DNA of 64,000 nt from Ligula intestinalis (Eukaryota > Platyhelminthes > Cestoda > Diphyllobothriidea > Diphyllobothriidae), in the NCBI GenBank assembly GCA_036362985.1, contig JAYGXS010000004.1, forward strand, positions 7,434,505 to 7,498,504, given 5' to 3'. Position numbers and translations under genes: made by a program. Numbering within the stretch: position 1 is the first letter of the stretch; each line of letters begins with the position of its first letter. Below the pieces are notes generated by a model that did no database searches, was not told the DNA's origin, and saw only the letters and a list, made by a program, of their open reading frames with translations. Below, in pieces: positions 22,634 to 32,840 of this stretch.

Positions 22634-22636
22634 TAG
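22634..22636 (+). other. Splice acceptor of the CNEP1R1 exon (candidate trans-splice site)
   Basis: A pyrimidine-rich stretch (TTTTTGTCTCCTTCGACATT) leads to TTGCTAG directly before TCG GCT CCG. The TAG is in frame with the protein and is removed by splicing here. The site could take a cis exon or a spliced leader. Confidence 0.65.
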
Positions 22637-23020
22637 TCGGCTCCGTCTCCACCGCCGCCGGAGCCGACGGAGGACCTGAAAGCGTTTGAGCGGCGTCTGC
22701 GTGAAATCGTGAACGGTCTGCACCCCAAGGCAAAGCTCTGGCGGATCGGCCTCTTCTGTGTCTCTCTGTCCTGCCTTGTGACCGCCTACCTCTGGCTCAC
22801 CAATCCTCTGACCTACCAAGTGCGATTTCTCACCTCCCTGGCCAATCACCCCTTCTTTGTGATCAACATCCTGGTCCTCCTCCTCCTCTTCCTGCTGGGC
22901 GCGCACAAAAAAGTTGTGCTGCCGCACATCATCACACAGCGCTGTCAGACTGTGCTGGCCGAGTACAATATGACTTGTGATAGTTCCGGCAAACTTATTC
23001 TTATGCCCAGACCCACGTAG
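22637..23020 (+). CDS. CNEP1R1: Nuclear envelope phosphatase-regulatory subunit 1 (CNEP1R1/TMEM188)
   Basis: The product binds and activates the CTDNEP1 (Dullard) phosphatase at the nuclear envelope and ER. That complex dephosphorylates lipin and so steers membrane lipid synthesis (known for the family). Seen here: an N-terminal TEDLKAFERRLREIVNGL helix like the family's EDLKAFERRL, and a first membrane segment (about residues 37-55, RIGLFCVSLSCLVTAYLWL). The FLTSLANHPFF loop, a second membrane segment (about 74-90) and the conserved end VLAEYNMTCDSSGKLILMPR follow. The exon gives 127 residues, near the roughly 125 of the human protein, with no internal stop. It has no Met until near residue 110, and an in-frame TAG lies immediately upstream, so the start must be spliced on. 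An AUG added directly before TCG is in frame. Lack of introns would also fit a retrocopy, but the frame is intact. An AATAAA lies at about 23693. Confidence 0.93.
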   Translation, partial: SAPSPPPPEPTEDLKAFERRLREIVNGLHPKAKLWRIGLFCVSLSCLVTAYLWLTNPLTYQVRFLTSLANHPFFVINILVLLLLFLLGAHKKVVLPHIITQRCQTVLAEYNMTCDSSGKLILMPRPT

Positions 23021-23465
23021 GCTGCTACTGCTTCCTGCGCTCAGCTACTGGTTCTTTTCTCTTTTTTAACCCCCCCCCCCCACACGACGCGCACGTTTCC
23101 AGTCGTATTTATGTGTGTATGCAAGGTTACCTATGTAAGATGTTGGGTTCTGTAGTACCGAGTACTTTCTGAAAGTGTTCATGCTTTTAATTGGACTGTT
23201 GCGTGCAGTTCTTGTCGAGAGCTAGTTGCTGTCTCGACACCAGAAGGATCCCCAAATCACAGGTCTGGGAAGACGGGATGAATTGGAACAGCTTTACTGA
23301 ACTCCAGTAGCTTTATAGTAGCTGCTGCATGCGCCGCATATCGAAGCCAGTCGAGTCGAAGTGAAATGTGTCTACGCGCGTGGGTTTAGCCAAGCCTGTC
23401 CAGGTCTCAGCCAATCAAGAAAGGGTGCAGGTGTTGGCATCAGTGCTCGCGAGGAAGAGGTTTAG
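23021..23465. other. Probable CNEP1R1 3' flank
   Basis: There is a run of about a dozen Cs near 23071. No coding frame and no polyadenylation signal close to the stop were seen. Confidence 0.35.
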
Positions 23466-23655
23466 AATAGGGTGGGTAGCTCAGTGGATAGGACATTTTT
23501 CTCTAGCTCACCGGTCGCGGGTTCGACACTCAAGTGTAGCGGCAGTTTGTGTGGCTATACTGGAGTCGGGTAACTGCGACTGGCGACGGCTAATGAGCCA
23601 GAAATACGCGTATCTCGCAGTGCTAACGTTTGCCGGTAATACATTGGTTACTTTA
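23466..23655 (+). repeat. tRNA-derived SINE copy 3
   Basis: A-box region GGGTGGGTAGCTCAGTGGAT, B box GCGGGTTCGACACTC, then GGCGACGGCTAATGAGCCAG, AAATACGCG and GTTTGCCGGTAATAC. The tRNA-like part here is the closest in the window to a real tRNA. It is followed by AATAAA at 23693, which could serve CNEP1R1 transcripts. Confidence 0.8.
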
Positions 23656-23659
23656 AGTT

Positions 23660-24834
23660 AGCGAGTAACATAATTGTTTCGTCCCTGAGAAAAATAAATT
23701 GGAAGTGTCCAGTCCTCGCCAGACGAAGCAGCCAGGGTTTGTGAATCCTGGACCAGATCGGAGTACTAATTGGCAGGTTGGGAAAACGTTTGGAAAAGGA
23801 ATTTTATTCGCCTCATGTTTTGCATTTTAACTCATTATTGTGGATAGCTATAAGTAGGCAAGACTTTAGGAAATGTCACCACTGCTCCTTTGGATGTGTT
23901 GCACGGCGGTCGGACCCTACAGACCGCTCGGAATGGATTTCACAGAAGTAGTGAAGTTTTTTGTAATGCTGCAGGTATCAATGCGCTGCATTTGAGTGCC
24001 AGACACTTGTTCTTTGCGAATCCATTAAAGGTTTCGGGTATTAACGTTGGGAAAAAGAACCGAAAGAGGATAAATTGGTGAGCACACGTCTGCTTTCGAT
24101 AAATTATCTTCAGACTTTTCCGTTTATATCGCTATGTGAATAAGTAAAGTATGCAGGCTGGTAGAAAAAAATTTGTTGTCGACAGGATAAGCCAGTCATT
24201 TATTCAGCGTCAGGGGTTATTAAACGCCGGGAAAAGTAGATCGCTGCGGGCGGTTGACTTTGTGGCTTTCGGTCAGGGCGAGTGCGGTGCCTTTACGCAT
24301 TTTTTGGGCATGCAGGACCGGTGTGCGCAAATTGATTGTAGCCGCTTCTGCCGTGGCCAACTGGTGCTGTCCAGATAATTTTGAATAGTTTAAGGCACTT
24401 TGCAAATCACCGGAAAAGCCTCTGGAATCTACACGAAGATCTGGTCTAGCAAAAAGAGCATTGGAATATGCCTTCAGTTTTTCAGAGTTGACATTAAAAG
24501 TGCTACTGAAACATAGACAGTAGTGTGATGCTTACTGACTTCACCCTAAGGAAGACCGTGTTCAGGCGTTTGTTAGCTACATCATCCCTTCCTTTGCATG
24601 AGTAAAGGAGCAGGCTGGTCGGGCACTGGAACAATTTTGTTTATTTTTCTGAGCTTTCAAACTCGTACAGGAATTCATGGTTAGGTTGCACTACTGGTTG
24701 GGGTAGTACCTTCAAAGCATCCACCGGGAATTCTGGATGCTGGCTCCTCGTATCTATGTTGATTGATTAAGCATCCACTTGGTCTATCTCGCACGGGGAA
24801 TCTTCTCGGGCTTTGTGAGTTACATATCAAACAG
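23660..24834. other. No gene recognised
   Basis: Only short frames (for example 23890-24081 and 24151-24378 +) without domain support. Confidence 0.4.
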
Positions 24835-25215
24835 TCTACCCTAAATCTAAGTGGCATGCAAACCAACCACTACACTGCGGAATCAGCTGGTAAACCTTTA
24901 GGATAGGGTTGGGTACTTGGACAGAAAATTGGTCATTCAGAAGTAAGAGGTGCGACCACTGCAACAAGAGTTTAATTTCCTGACGTTTCGGATTCCGTCG
25001 GGAACCCTTAGTCATAGGTAATGGTACAGTAGTCTGTGTCATGCGCAGGTAGGGGTGAAACATGCCCAGGTTGCATGGTATTTATAGTTCGTAGTGGTTA
25101 TCCGCGTTCGTGGCTAAAATGCAGAAAGAGCAGCCTCCAAACGCTTACGCGAACACCAAAGAGCGGTCAAGCGCTCACTTGTCCGAAATCGCGATGCACA
25201 CAAGAAACTGGAGTA
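24835..25215. repeat. Dispersed repeat G, copy 2, with Penelope-type terminal motif
   Basis: It matches 22265-22520. It contains CTGACGTTTCGGATTCCGTC at about 24979, the motif also found at 26587, 26690 (inverted) and 27701. The minus strand reads GGGTTCCCGACGGAATCC then GAAACGTC, a stem-loop followed by GAAAC. Confidence 0.6.
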
Positions 25216-25960
25216 AGGAACTACCGTGGGGTCTCCACATACGGCCACCTAAGTCGACTCTCTAGGCTTATGTGCAGTTCAGACCTTGTAAAAGTTGATT
25301 CTCTTCCAGAATGAGGCCCACTAATAGATGGCGATCTCAGCAAATAAAAAAACGTTCTTTACTACTTTTTTTCTACTTAAAAACGGTTTGATTGTGGCAT
25401 TTTTCTGAAGCATTTAAAACTCCTACATCCTTTTCCAAATTACGTTCACAGAGGACACTGACAGATGTTCCCTTTAAATAGTTTCGGTGGACATATCGTG
25501 TTACATTTTTATTTTTCAAGGAATAAAACCGTCATCCTGCTTATTTGTGGTCTAGTTTGCTTATTTCTGGGCACAGTTCTGCCACTACTGATGCGCCACG
25601 AATTGATCTTAATTTTATTGAAAATAATTGCTTACGACTCACGCGGAAGGCCCTTTGCTGCAAGTTTCCGCATTCCCTCATAGTCAACTGCAAGTAGAAA
25701 TATAGTGGACATGTCCTGCGTATGGCGTGACAGAGGAAAATGATGGCATGTCGTGGGTGTTCATATATATATGCTTGTTAGCGACACTACTCATCTATAT
25801 TTTAAAGAAAAATGCAGTCACAAAAATTGATAACTAGTACTACTTTGAATGAATGCAGGTGTTTTACCGATCTAGTCAAAGGAACAATTAAGTTCAGCTT
25901 TGCCAAGGAGCTCGCAACGCAATCCTTTGATGACCGTCGCATAGTGAAAAATGGATTGTG
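25216..25960. other. No gene recognised
   Basis: A 72-codon hydrophobic frame (25465-25683 +) has no relatives I can name. A short TA run lies near 25765. Confidence 0.35.
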
Positions 25961-25964
25961 ATGA

Positions 25965-26145
25965 AGACGTGGACCCGTGGACTAGAGGCAGCGTCTCCAA
26001 CGCAATGACCGAAGGTCCCGGGTTCAAATCTCGGGGGTGCCAACCCTTGAGATTGGGTACGACTGGCTGATGACGGCTAATAAGCCAGAAATGGCTATTC
26101 CGGTCTCCCTTTGCTTTGTCGGATCCACTTCTTCATAGTACTACT
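25965..26145 (+). repeat. tRNA-derived SINE copy 4
   Basis: GTGGACTAGAGGCAGCGTCT, B box CCGGGTTCAAATCTCGGGGG, then GGCTGATGACGGCTAATAAG, CCAGAAATGGC, TATTCCGGTC and TTTGTCGGAT. The tRNA-like part differs from copies 1-3, so there may be a second SINE subfamily with the same core. Confidence 0.8.
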
Positions 26146-26536
26146 TTTTCTTTGACACACTTATCTGCGGTGAGCTCTTCTTCAGTAAATGGCATTTGAC
26201 GCCTCAAATCAATTCAAATAGCAAAATTTACAACCACAAATTCATGTTAAACCACACCCTCAAATTTCGATCTTGACATTTTCATTAGTTAGGCAATCTG
26301 CGACACTTGGAGTGAAGGGCAGGAACTCTTGAAAACCCTGTTTAAATGTTAAAAAGTCTGGATTAAAATCAGTAGCAAATTTTAACGGGTATTTTCAATC
26401 TGTAAAATGCATAAAATGAATAGTGAATTTTAAATTTCAAAAAATGGTTGAATATATTTGTGTACTGGAATGTTCGGCGGTGTCAAAGTCAATGTAAACA
26501 AAGCAAACTGTTGAAATCACGGTAGTAGTATGTTTA

Positions 26537-26751
26537 GAAGACTAAGATGCGATCACTGGAACAAGAGTTTTATTTGCCCGAGGTTTCGGATTCCCTCGGG
26601 AATCGTTAATCATAAGTAATCGAAGAATAGTCTGAAACAGTCTGCGCATGCTTCAGACTGTTCTTCGATTACCTATGATTAAGGATTCCCGAGGGAATCC
26701 GAAACGTCAGGCAAATAAAACTCTTGTTCCAGTGATCGCATCTTCGTCTTC
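26537..26751. repeat. 215-bp near-perfect palindrome of Penelope-type ends
   Basis: Arms of about 102 bp (26537-26638 and 26650-26751) differ at only about 8-9 positions and are separated by about 11 bp. Each arm contains GATGCGATCACTGGAACAAG, AGTTTTATTTGCC and GTTTCGGATTCCCTCGGGAA in opposite orientations. Each arm alone is the terminal motif seen next to the Penelope-like element at 27660. Confidence 0.85.
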
Positions 26752-27659
26752 TGAACTGCTTCCTGGGACTCAAATATTCGCTACTATTGGCAGGAGTATG
26801 TTTATAGTTATAATGCTAGTTTTTAGAAGGGTTTGAGGATTTCCGGCTGACAGTTAACAGGCGATTATCCAGATGCCCATTGAACGTACTCCTTACTTTT
26901 AGCACATCGTAACAGGTTCAAGCAGGCCATCATGAAAAAAACCGTAAAGCCAAATGGCAGGCAAGTGCATACTGCTGTCACCCAGATGAGACTTCCATGG
27001 TGTGCACAATTTGTCGAGTATGTTAGAATTATGGCTTCGAATTTTTTGTAGGACACAAAGAAGGGCAGGTGCGAAGAAGTAGATGTTGCTGTAACGGTGG
27101 CTGTGCCCTTGACAACGTCTTATTACGTCCCTTTGGGATCCCCAAGGAAGAACACAATAACAAGGGTGTACCTTTGGAAACCAGCCAGAGGAGAGTTATT
27201 TGAGTACAAACCCGGAAATGCTGGTTTGGGTGGCAGTTGCCGCTGCCATAAAGCCTGCGCGCTGTATGTCCCGCCTGGGGGCGAAGCCCGGCGTCGGGAC
27301 GGACTGGCGGTGTCCTTGTTAGTGCGTGCTTTAACTCACTGTCTGAGATGTGACAGTTGCTTATAAGTGATTGTCAAGCGCATATCCTTGTGGAATGACT
27401 GGGTGCGTGGAAATAAGGTCACCTGCTGCGTGTGGCACCTAAGTGGCCCTTGAGGAACCGCGACCAGTTAGGCACGCGCGTAGGCTCTCGTACATGTCTG
27501 CCTGACCCAGGTTTTAGTTCATCGCGTGGGCACAGTCACAGTGAAGGTATATTACCTTGACGCAGTCCTCTGTTGACAAAGGAATGATTGTTGCAGTCCG
27601 CCGCAGGCACGACAACTCAGGAGAACCTGCAAGATGGCTGATATTCGGTTAAGCTAGGC
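26752..27659. other. No gene recognised; GC-rich segment with hairpin
   Basis: A compact hairpin lies at 27268-27300 (GTCCCG...CGGGAC with an inner GGG/CCC). Short frames at 26865-27056 (-) and 27097-27366 (+) have no recognised domain. Confidence 0.35.
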
Positions 27660-27745
27660 TCCTACCAGATGTGATCGCTGGGAGACAAACTTTATTGGCC
27701 TGACGTTTCGGATTCCTTCGCGAACTCACTTCCAGAGACGCAAGC
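27660..27745 (-). repeat. Penelope-type terminal motif downstream of the GIY-YIG ORF
   Basis: The minus strand reads GCGAAGGAATCCGAAACGTC, AGGCCAATAAAG and CTCCCAGCGATCACATC. It lies 3' of the Penelope-like coding remnant in the same orientation and matches the motif in the 26.6-kb palindrome. Confidence 0.65.
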
Positions 27746-28379
27746 AGAAAGGAATACTTTATACGCAGGGAGGTGCAGCGTTTACAGGACGCAGTCGCTA
27801 TATGATTGCATACCTAGGCAAATAAACAGCTCCCCTCTTTTCATGAAAAATATAAAGCTGGTAGTTTGGACGCCCCGAAAGCAAGTGTAACAGCTGATGA
27901 TATTCAAAATTTGCATGGTATTTAATAAAGTTTTTGAAAACCAACAGGTGGAAACTTTGAAGGAGATCTATTTTGATATCGAATGAATGCATGAAAGAAT
28001 GATTTTATGCATCTTTTGTGTAATTTATACATATACACTTGAATTTTACTTTCAGCAGAGGAACAAGAAGAGGGGGCGATTCGAGGAACCAAGTTATATT
28101 TACAGTGATGTTGCAAAAAACATTCTCGTTTTCATCGTCAAAGCATTTTGCCTGCTCTTACGCTGGCCTCGGATGAATGCATGTCGCCGCCAGCCTCGTA
28201 CTATAATCCCGACAGACGCACCGATTGATTAATGGTGGTCGTTTGAATCTTATTCGCCCTCGTGGATGCCTCCGTGAGAAAGTGTGCCACGCCGTTCATT
28301 TGACTGCTGACCTTTGCCACCTTCCTTCGCAAGCGCTGGCTGTCAATCCTGCGCATCTTCCTTCGCCCAAGTTATTAAC

Positions 28380-28990
28380 CCATTCTGAGCAGACATTAGC
28401 TTTGTGCGGAGCGCTTGGTAGACGGGATGAAGGTCTATGGCTCTGTTAAGTGTGCCAGTCGAGAATCAACTTTCCAGCAGCCATCTGGCTATATTGCCAT
28501 CGGTTTGGCCTACTAACCTTGCTTTGTCGAAGGCGAAAGTGTGATTCTTCTGCTGTATGTGACCATAGACCGTTGACATCTTATCCTTGCGGTTGACTGC
28601 GAGCTGCTGCTCATGCATCCTTGTGCCAAGGCGTTTGCCCGTTTCACCAACATACCTTGAATCGCAGTTTTGGCATGGTATGCTGTATACCAATGCTGGT
28701 TGCTCTGTCAATGGTAACGGGTCTTTAGACCTCATGATCTGCTGTCTAATGGTTGACTCCGGCTTATGAGCCACACCGATCCCGAATGTTTTCAGGATTC
28801 TTATAGTCGCCCCTGATACGTTCTTTACATAAAAAAATGATTCAGAACTTAGGGTCTCATCTTTCGACCGCTTAAGGCAAGACTTCTTAAGAAAATTGCG
28901 CATGAAGGACTTTGGATAACCGTTGGCTTGAAATGGGGCTTGCAAGTTCGTAATCTCCTTCTTCTTCCCACTGTCTGAACGCGTTAGCCG
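28380..28990 (-). pseudogene. Penelope-like element C-terminus with GIY-YIG endonuclease
   Basis: The minus strand reads ALVYSIPCQNCDSRYVGETG, then KRLGTRMHEQQLAV and STVYGHIQQKNHTFAF. This is the GIY-YIG nuclease module typical of Penelope-like elements, with the catalytic Tyr/Arg region YVGETGKRLGTR intact. The part before it (RNFLKKSCLKRSK, RILKTFGIGVAHKPES) is the usual RT-to-nuclease linker. A TGA at 28466-28468 replaces the expected Trp in LLES-W-FSTG. The frame then continues GTLNRAIDLHPVYQALRTKL to about 28380. The RT is absent because the element is cut off near 28990. Such elements use the nuclease to open target DNA for reverse transcription. Confidence 0.9.
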
Positions 28991-29859
28991 ACTTAAATTT
29001 ATTAGCGCATACTAAATATAGTTCTTTTTTTTTACCAAATATACTTTTTAAAGGGAAACGGAAAGAAACTCGAAAGCCAGAATCCTGACGTGGTTGAAAT
29101 TATAGTAAGAGGACGCCTTACGAGGATTAATATTGCAAATGCAGTCGATTTCGGTCGAAATTTCATCGAAAATCAATCTAGTCTTCTCAATCACCCCCTC
29201 ACTCCATTCTTGTGCTTTACTTTAATTCCTCTTAATTTTATTCTGATTTTTCTTTGTCATCTTTTCTGTTGCAAAGCAATGAAGAAAAAATAGAAATATG
29301 CAGACTTTGTAAGAGTCACGGACGCATGTACTACTTTACCACATCCATTTATTTTTGCATGACTCGAAAGCCTCCATACTCGTTACATGTAACGATAGGT
29401 TACCATGAGAAGGCTCGCTGACTCAAACTCAGCGCATCGAAACATGGATACAGAACTAAGGCTGCTCCACCGACGTACCGCCGGCATTTGAGGAGCACGT
29501 ATCTTTAATCGATTGTCTGAAAAGAAGATCAAAAAATGTGGGGTGACACTCATTTTTCTTCGGAAAAGAACTTTCAAAGACGGTTGATTTTGTAAAAACC
29601 GTTAATTTTCAGTCCAACCTTGGGAATAGATGAGAATATAAGTTCTTTGTCAGCATTCTGTGAATAAATTTATGAGAGCTTAGTCCCTTGCAGTAAAGAT
29701 ATTAGACGCGATGGGCTCTTCATGGCCTGCCTAACCCATTCTTAGCGGCATGTCGGTCCTAACATGCACGTACTTTCCTCCTGCGAGCGAAAGTTTTTCT
29801 GCTAAGAATCCCACAAATAGCATTCCGCCTTTTGACTTCTGAGACATGGTTTAGGAATT
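28991..29859. other. No gene recognised
   Basis: ATCCTGACGTGGTTGAAAT at 29080 resembles ATCTTGACGTGGCTGAAAT at 55676, perhaps another old repeat. Only short frames are present. Confidence 0.35.
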
Positions 29860-30115
29860 TTCTCCCTGTCTGCTCTCTTTGCCCAGTAATACCTGCTGGC
29901 TCGTGTTAACTGACATCACCACATGTGATTGCATTACTTGGAATAAGTGAGTAATCGCGTGCAATTATGTAAACGACCTCTTCCGGAAAGGTTATGCTGT
30001 ACCGATGCATTCACCCACTACCGTGTGCTATCAGAAGTTCAAAAGCTTTGCCTTTAACATTCATAATAAAATTTATTTAACTATATACCGCTGGAGGTTT
30101 GATAACTTGGCCTCC
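29860..30115 (+). repeat. Dispersed repeat, partner at 5815-6100
   Basis: See the partner for shared blocks. Here they read CTCCCTGTCTGCTCTC, CTGCTGGCTCGTGTTAACT, ACTTGGAATAAGTGAGTAA, GTAAACGACCTC and AAGTTCAAAAGCTTTGCC. Confidence 0.6.
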
Positions 30116-30239
30116 TGCAATCAAACATTACCTGCTCCTTTACAGGCTGCGTTAAGAGTGAAATATAACACCATATCCGCGATAAATCCCTGCTTTGATG
30201 GTTGATGATCACTTTTGTTGGGTAAGCATTTCCGGTATG

Positions 30240-30760
30240 TTATGCAGCAACAGTAGCTCATGAAGGCCCACTCATTAATCCCTACTCCCTGCATGTTCTC
30301 CTTGGGTTTTATGGATGGAGAATTAGGACACGCAGTGGAATATACTTTGCTGTATTTAGAAGTGTTGTTGATTGATATCTGTAGATTTTCCTAATCTGCA
30401 TTATCGTTTAAGTTATTGCGGAAAAACTCAATTATCAAATTGCAGGTTCCTTGAATTTCCCGAAAAATTAAAATGATGGTTAGGAGGTCATCTACTTCAA
30501 CTTACCTGAGGTTCAACTTACCTTTCTGGAGTTAGATTTACATGCAGAAAAACTTACTCCCAGAGACCGCGGGAATCAACTTCGACTACATTTTTTCACT
30601 TTACACCTTCTTGTAAAAATTTTCTCGCTACCTATCCTATTTTCCCACCCCCGAAAACTCTATAACCACCATTTTTGCAGGACAAAGTGCTGGGAATTTG
30701 GGTATATGAGTGGGCCTACCTAAGCTACTTTTGTCGTCTATGGACCACGGAAAAGGGACT
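30240..30760 (+). repeat. Dispersed repeat family D, copy 2 (uninterrupted)
   Basis: It is collinear with 15095-15658 and passes without interruption through the point where the gypsy element sits in copy 1, so it serves as the empty-site comparison. It contains GGTTAGGAGGTCATCTACTT and TCAACTTACCTGAGGT, shared with copies 3 and 4. Confidence 0.75.
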
Positions 30761-32094
30761 TATGGTAACCTGTTTTTTGATATTCATTTTGGGATCTTCA
30801 TGTTGCTGACTTTTGGAGAGCTTGGCCGGCTCGTGCACTTTCTAAACGTCGACTGTCACTTTCGATCAACTATTTGAAGATCTGGCCGAAATTTTCGGAC
30901 GTGGGCTGATCGATAATTTTCTCGTTTGCTGCGTCGGTCCTCTTATGGATGTTGACTTAGTTTGACGGTAGTCAGTGTACCTCTTCCTCCCCACGGTGGA
31001 AGATACTAGTAATCCTGCTTCCTCTTCCAGTGGGTTCGTCGAGTGGCCGTATTTTCTCGTGTTTCTCATGTTCCATGTGACCTTTTTACGTAATTGTGTA
31101 GGACTCTGTAGGGAGCGGGAAGATCTAGATGCCTGTTGACACAGTTGGCATCTGCAAACACTGTCCTAGGCGTCATTCATTCCGTTTTTACGGCGCCTCG
31201 GCCTAATATGGTCAGTCCTTAAATATTAAAAGCACGGTCTGTCTCTTAAATATGAGCTGACAGCTGTGAGTCTGGTTCTAGACGCTGAGTCCTCAGTTTT
31301 TGCTAATGTAAGCGGGTCTGTGGGATACGGAACAGTCTTTCCACGAACCTGAGATAAGAGTATCCCAACTGCTATGAACCGGTTAATAGGAAGAACGTCG
31401 TTTGCAGATGAAAGCAGATGCTTTTTTAAAGTCTTATTTAAAAGTTGTGTTAAGTTAATGCAAGGCATTTTTACCAAGTAAAGCAAAGAGACAGTTCAAT
31501 GTCACTACAGTTCTATAACTTTTATCCGGTTTCTCTATTGCAACTTATTTGGCAGACAACTGCAAATAATTCAGTAGGGACAGTCTTTCTCTAATCTGCA
31601 TCCCACGGCAGCGTGTTGTCGTTTTGGGTCGATGGGCTATGCCTAATCCGGTGGATTGAAACAGTTGAGTGTTTGATTTGGGGCACACCTATTATATAGG
31701 GACCGGCCCTCTAGACCTCAGCTTGCTGTTTTTTGCCGTCGGCGGTTCTCAGACTTCCATCCGGGAAATTTCAACATTGTGAACTTGAAGATATCAACTT
31801 TTTTGGCTCATGATGGTGTAACCGACGCACGCGTGTGTTTACTTTTTGGTAGACACTCCAGTTTTTAAATTTCAACTTTTAAATTTCCTCATTTCTAATT
31901 CGGGATAGATCAGTATATTCATTGGGTGTACAGCGGCAGAATAACGGCAAAACACTTGTCTAGGCTTTAAGCTAGTAGCTGTGCTGTCAGAATGGTCAAT
32001 AATAACGTAGGCTATACTAATGACCGCCTGATGGCCGATTGGGAATAGTATGCATTTATCCCGCAGTGGCTGACGGACGTCAGCCCTATCAAGT
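30761..32094. other. No gene recognised
   Basis: Short minus-strand frames (30866-31069, 31226-31486 and 31872-32099) show no domain. Confidence 0.35.
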
Positions 32095-32190
32095 TTCAAT
32101 CAACACGTCTAGACCCTTGAATGAACCAATCTAATCCGAGGTAGAAATCAATTTCTGGAGAAATAAAAAGCTACAATAGTAGAAAATAGT
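32095..32190 (+). repeat. Fragment of the 47-kb tandem repeat family
   Basis: GACCCTTGAATGAACCAATC, AGAAATCAATTTCTGGAG and AAATAAAAAGCT match 47636-47695 (GACCTTGAATACACCAATC, AAAAATCAATTTTTACGA, AAATTAAAAAGCT) and 47306-47365. Confidence 0.55.
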
Positions 32191-32249
32191 GGAATCTCAG
32201 TTAAGGTCTCAGAAATTGCTTAAATAATTCCATGTTTAAGAAACAAAAT

Positions 32250-32840
32250 AGCGTGCCATAAATAAACATTGAAATTAACTTATATTTCTTACTTACTGAT
32301 AATTTATTGGGTGTGACAAATGTGGTAATTTTTTATTTGCTTTTAATTTATTTTTTATTGGGTTTCTTGATTTTCGTGAAAATAATTTGGTGGTTAGGAG
32401 ATGTTCTACGTCAATGTAACTGAGGTCTTACTTACCATTCTTGAGTAAGATTAGTAAAGTTCATTTTTAATCTTTTTATTACATTTACTATTTTTATTTT
32501 CGTTGTAGATTATTTTTTAAGTTAAGTCAATTGGGCTTGCTTGAGCTCCTGTTTTTTGTTAGTTGATTTCAGCTTTGCTAGGTATTTTTAATTTAGTTAT
32601 TTCCCAATATTTGCATAACTGCAAATTTAAATATCGCGCGCTTTCCTTTTGGCGAAGAATAGGGCATTGTTTCTGTTTTCTTCTAATTTAATAAACTTTA
32701 TTTTTAACTTGATATTTCCTTTCCTTTGTATTGTCGAGATTGTATTCTCCTTATTTCACCCGGTTCTGTATTACAGGATATTTGGGTCTTCGCATTCTGA
32801 CCTGGGACCCAAACTTGGATTCTACCGACAAAATAAACAT
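32250..32840 (+). repeat. Dispersed repeat family D-related, copy 3
   Basis: It is collinear with 53765-54400: GCGTGCCATAAATAAACA, ACTTATATTTCTTACTT, TTATTGGGTTTCTTGAT, TGGTGGTTAGGAGATG, TTTAGTTATTTCCCAATA, TTGCATAA and GACCCAAACTTGGATTCTACC. The about 100-bp GGTGGTTAGGAG core is shared with copies 1 and 2. Confidence 0.7.

Noticed and set aside
26865..27056. Hydrophobic 63-codon minus-strand ORF as a membrane protein exon
   Set aside because: It is short, has no splice-site pair or homologous motif, and is likely chance.
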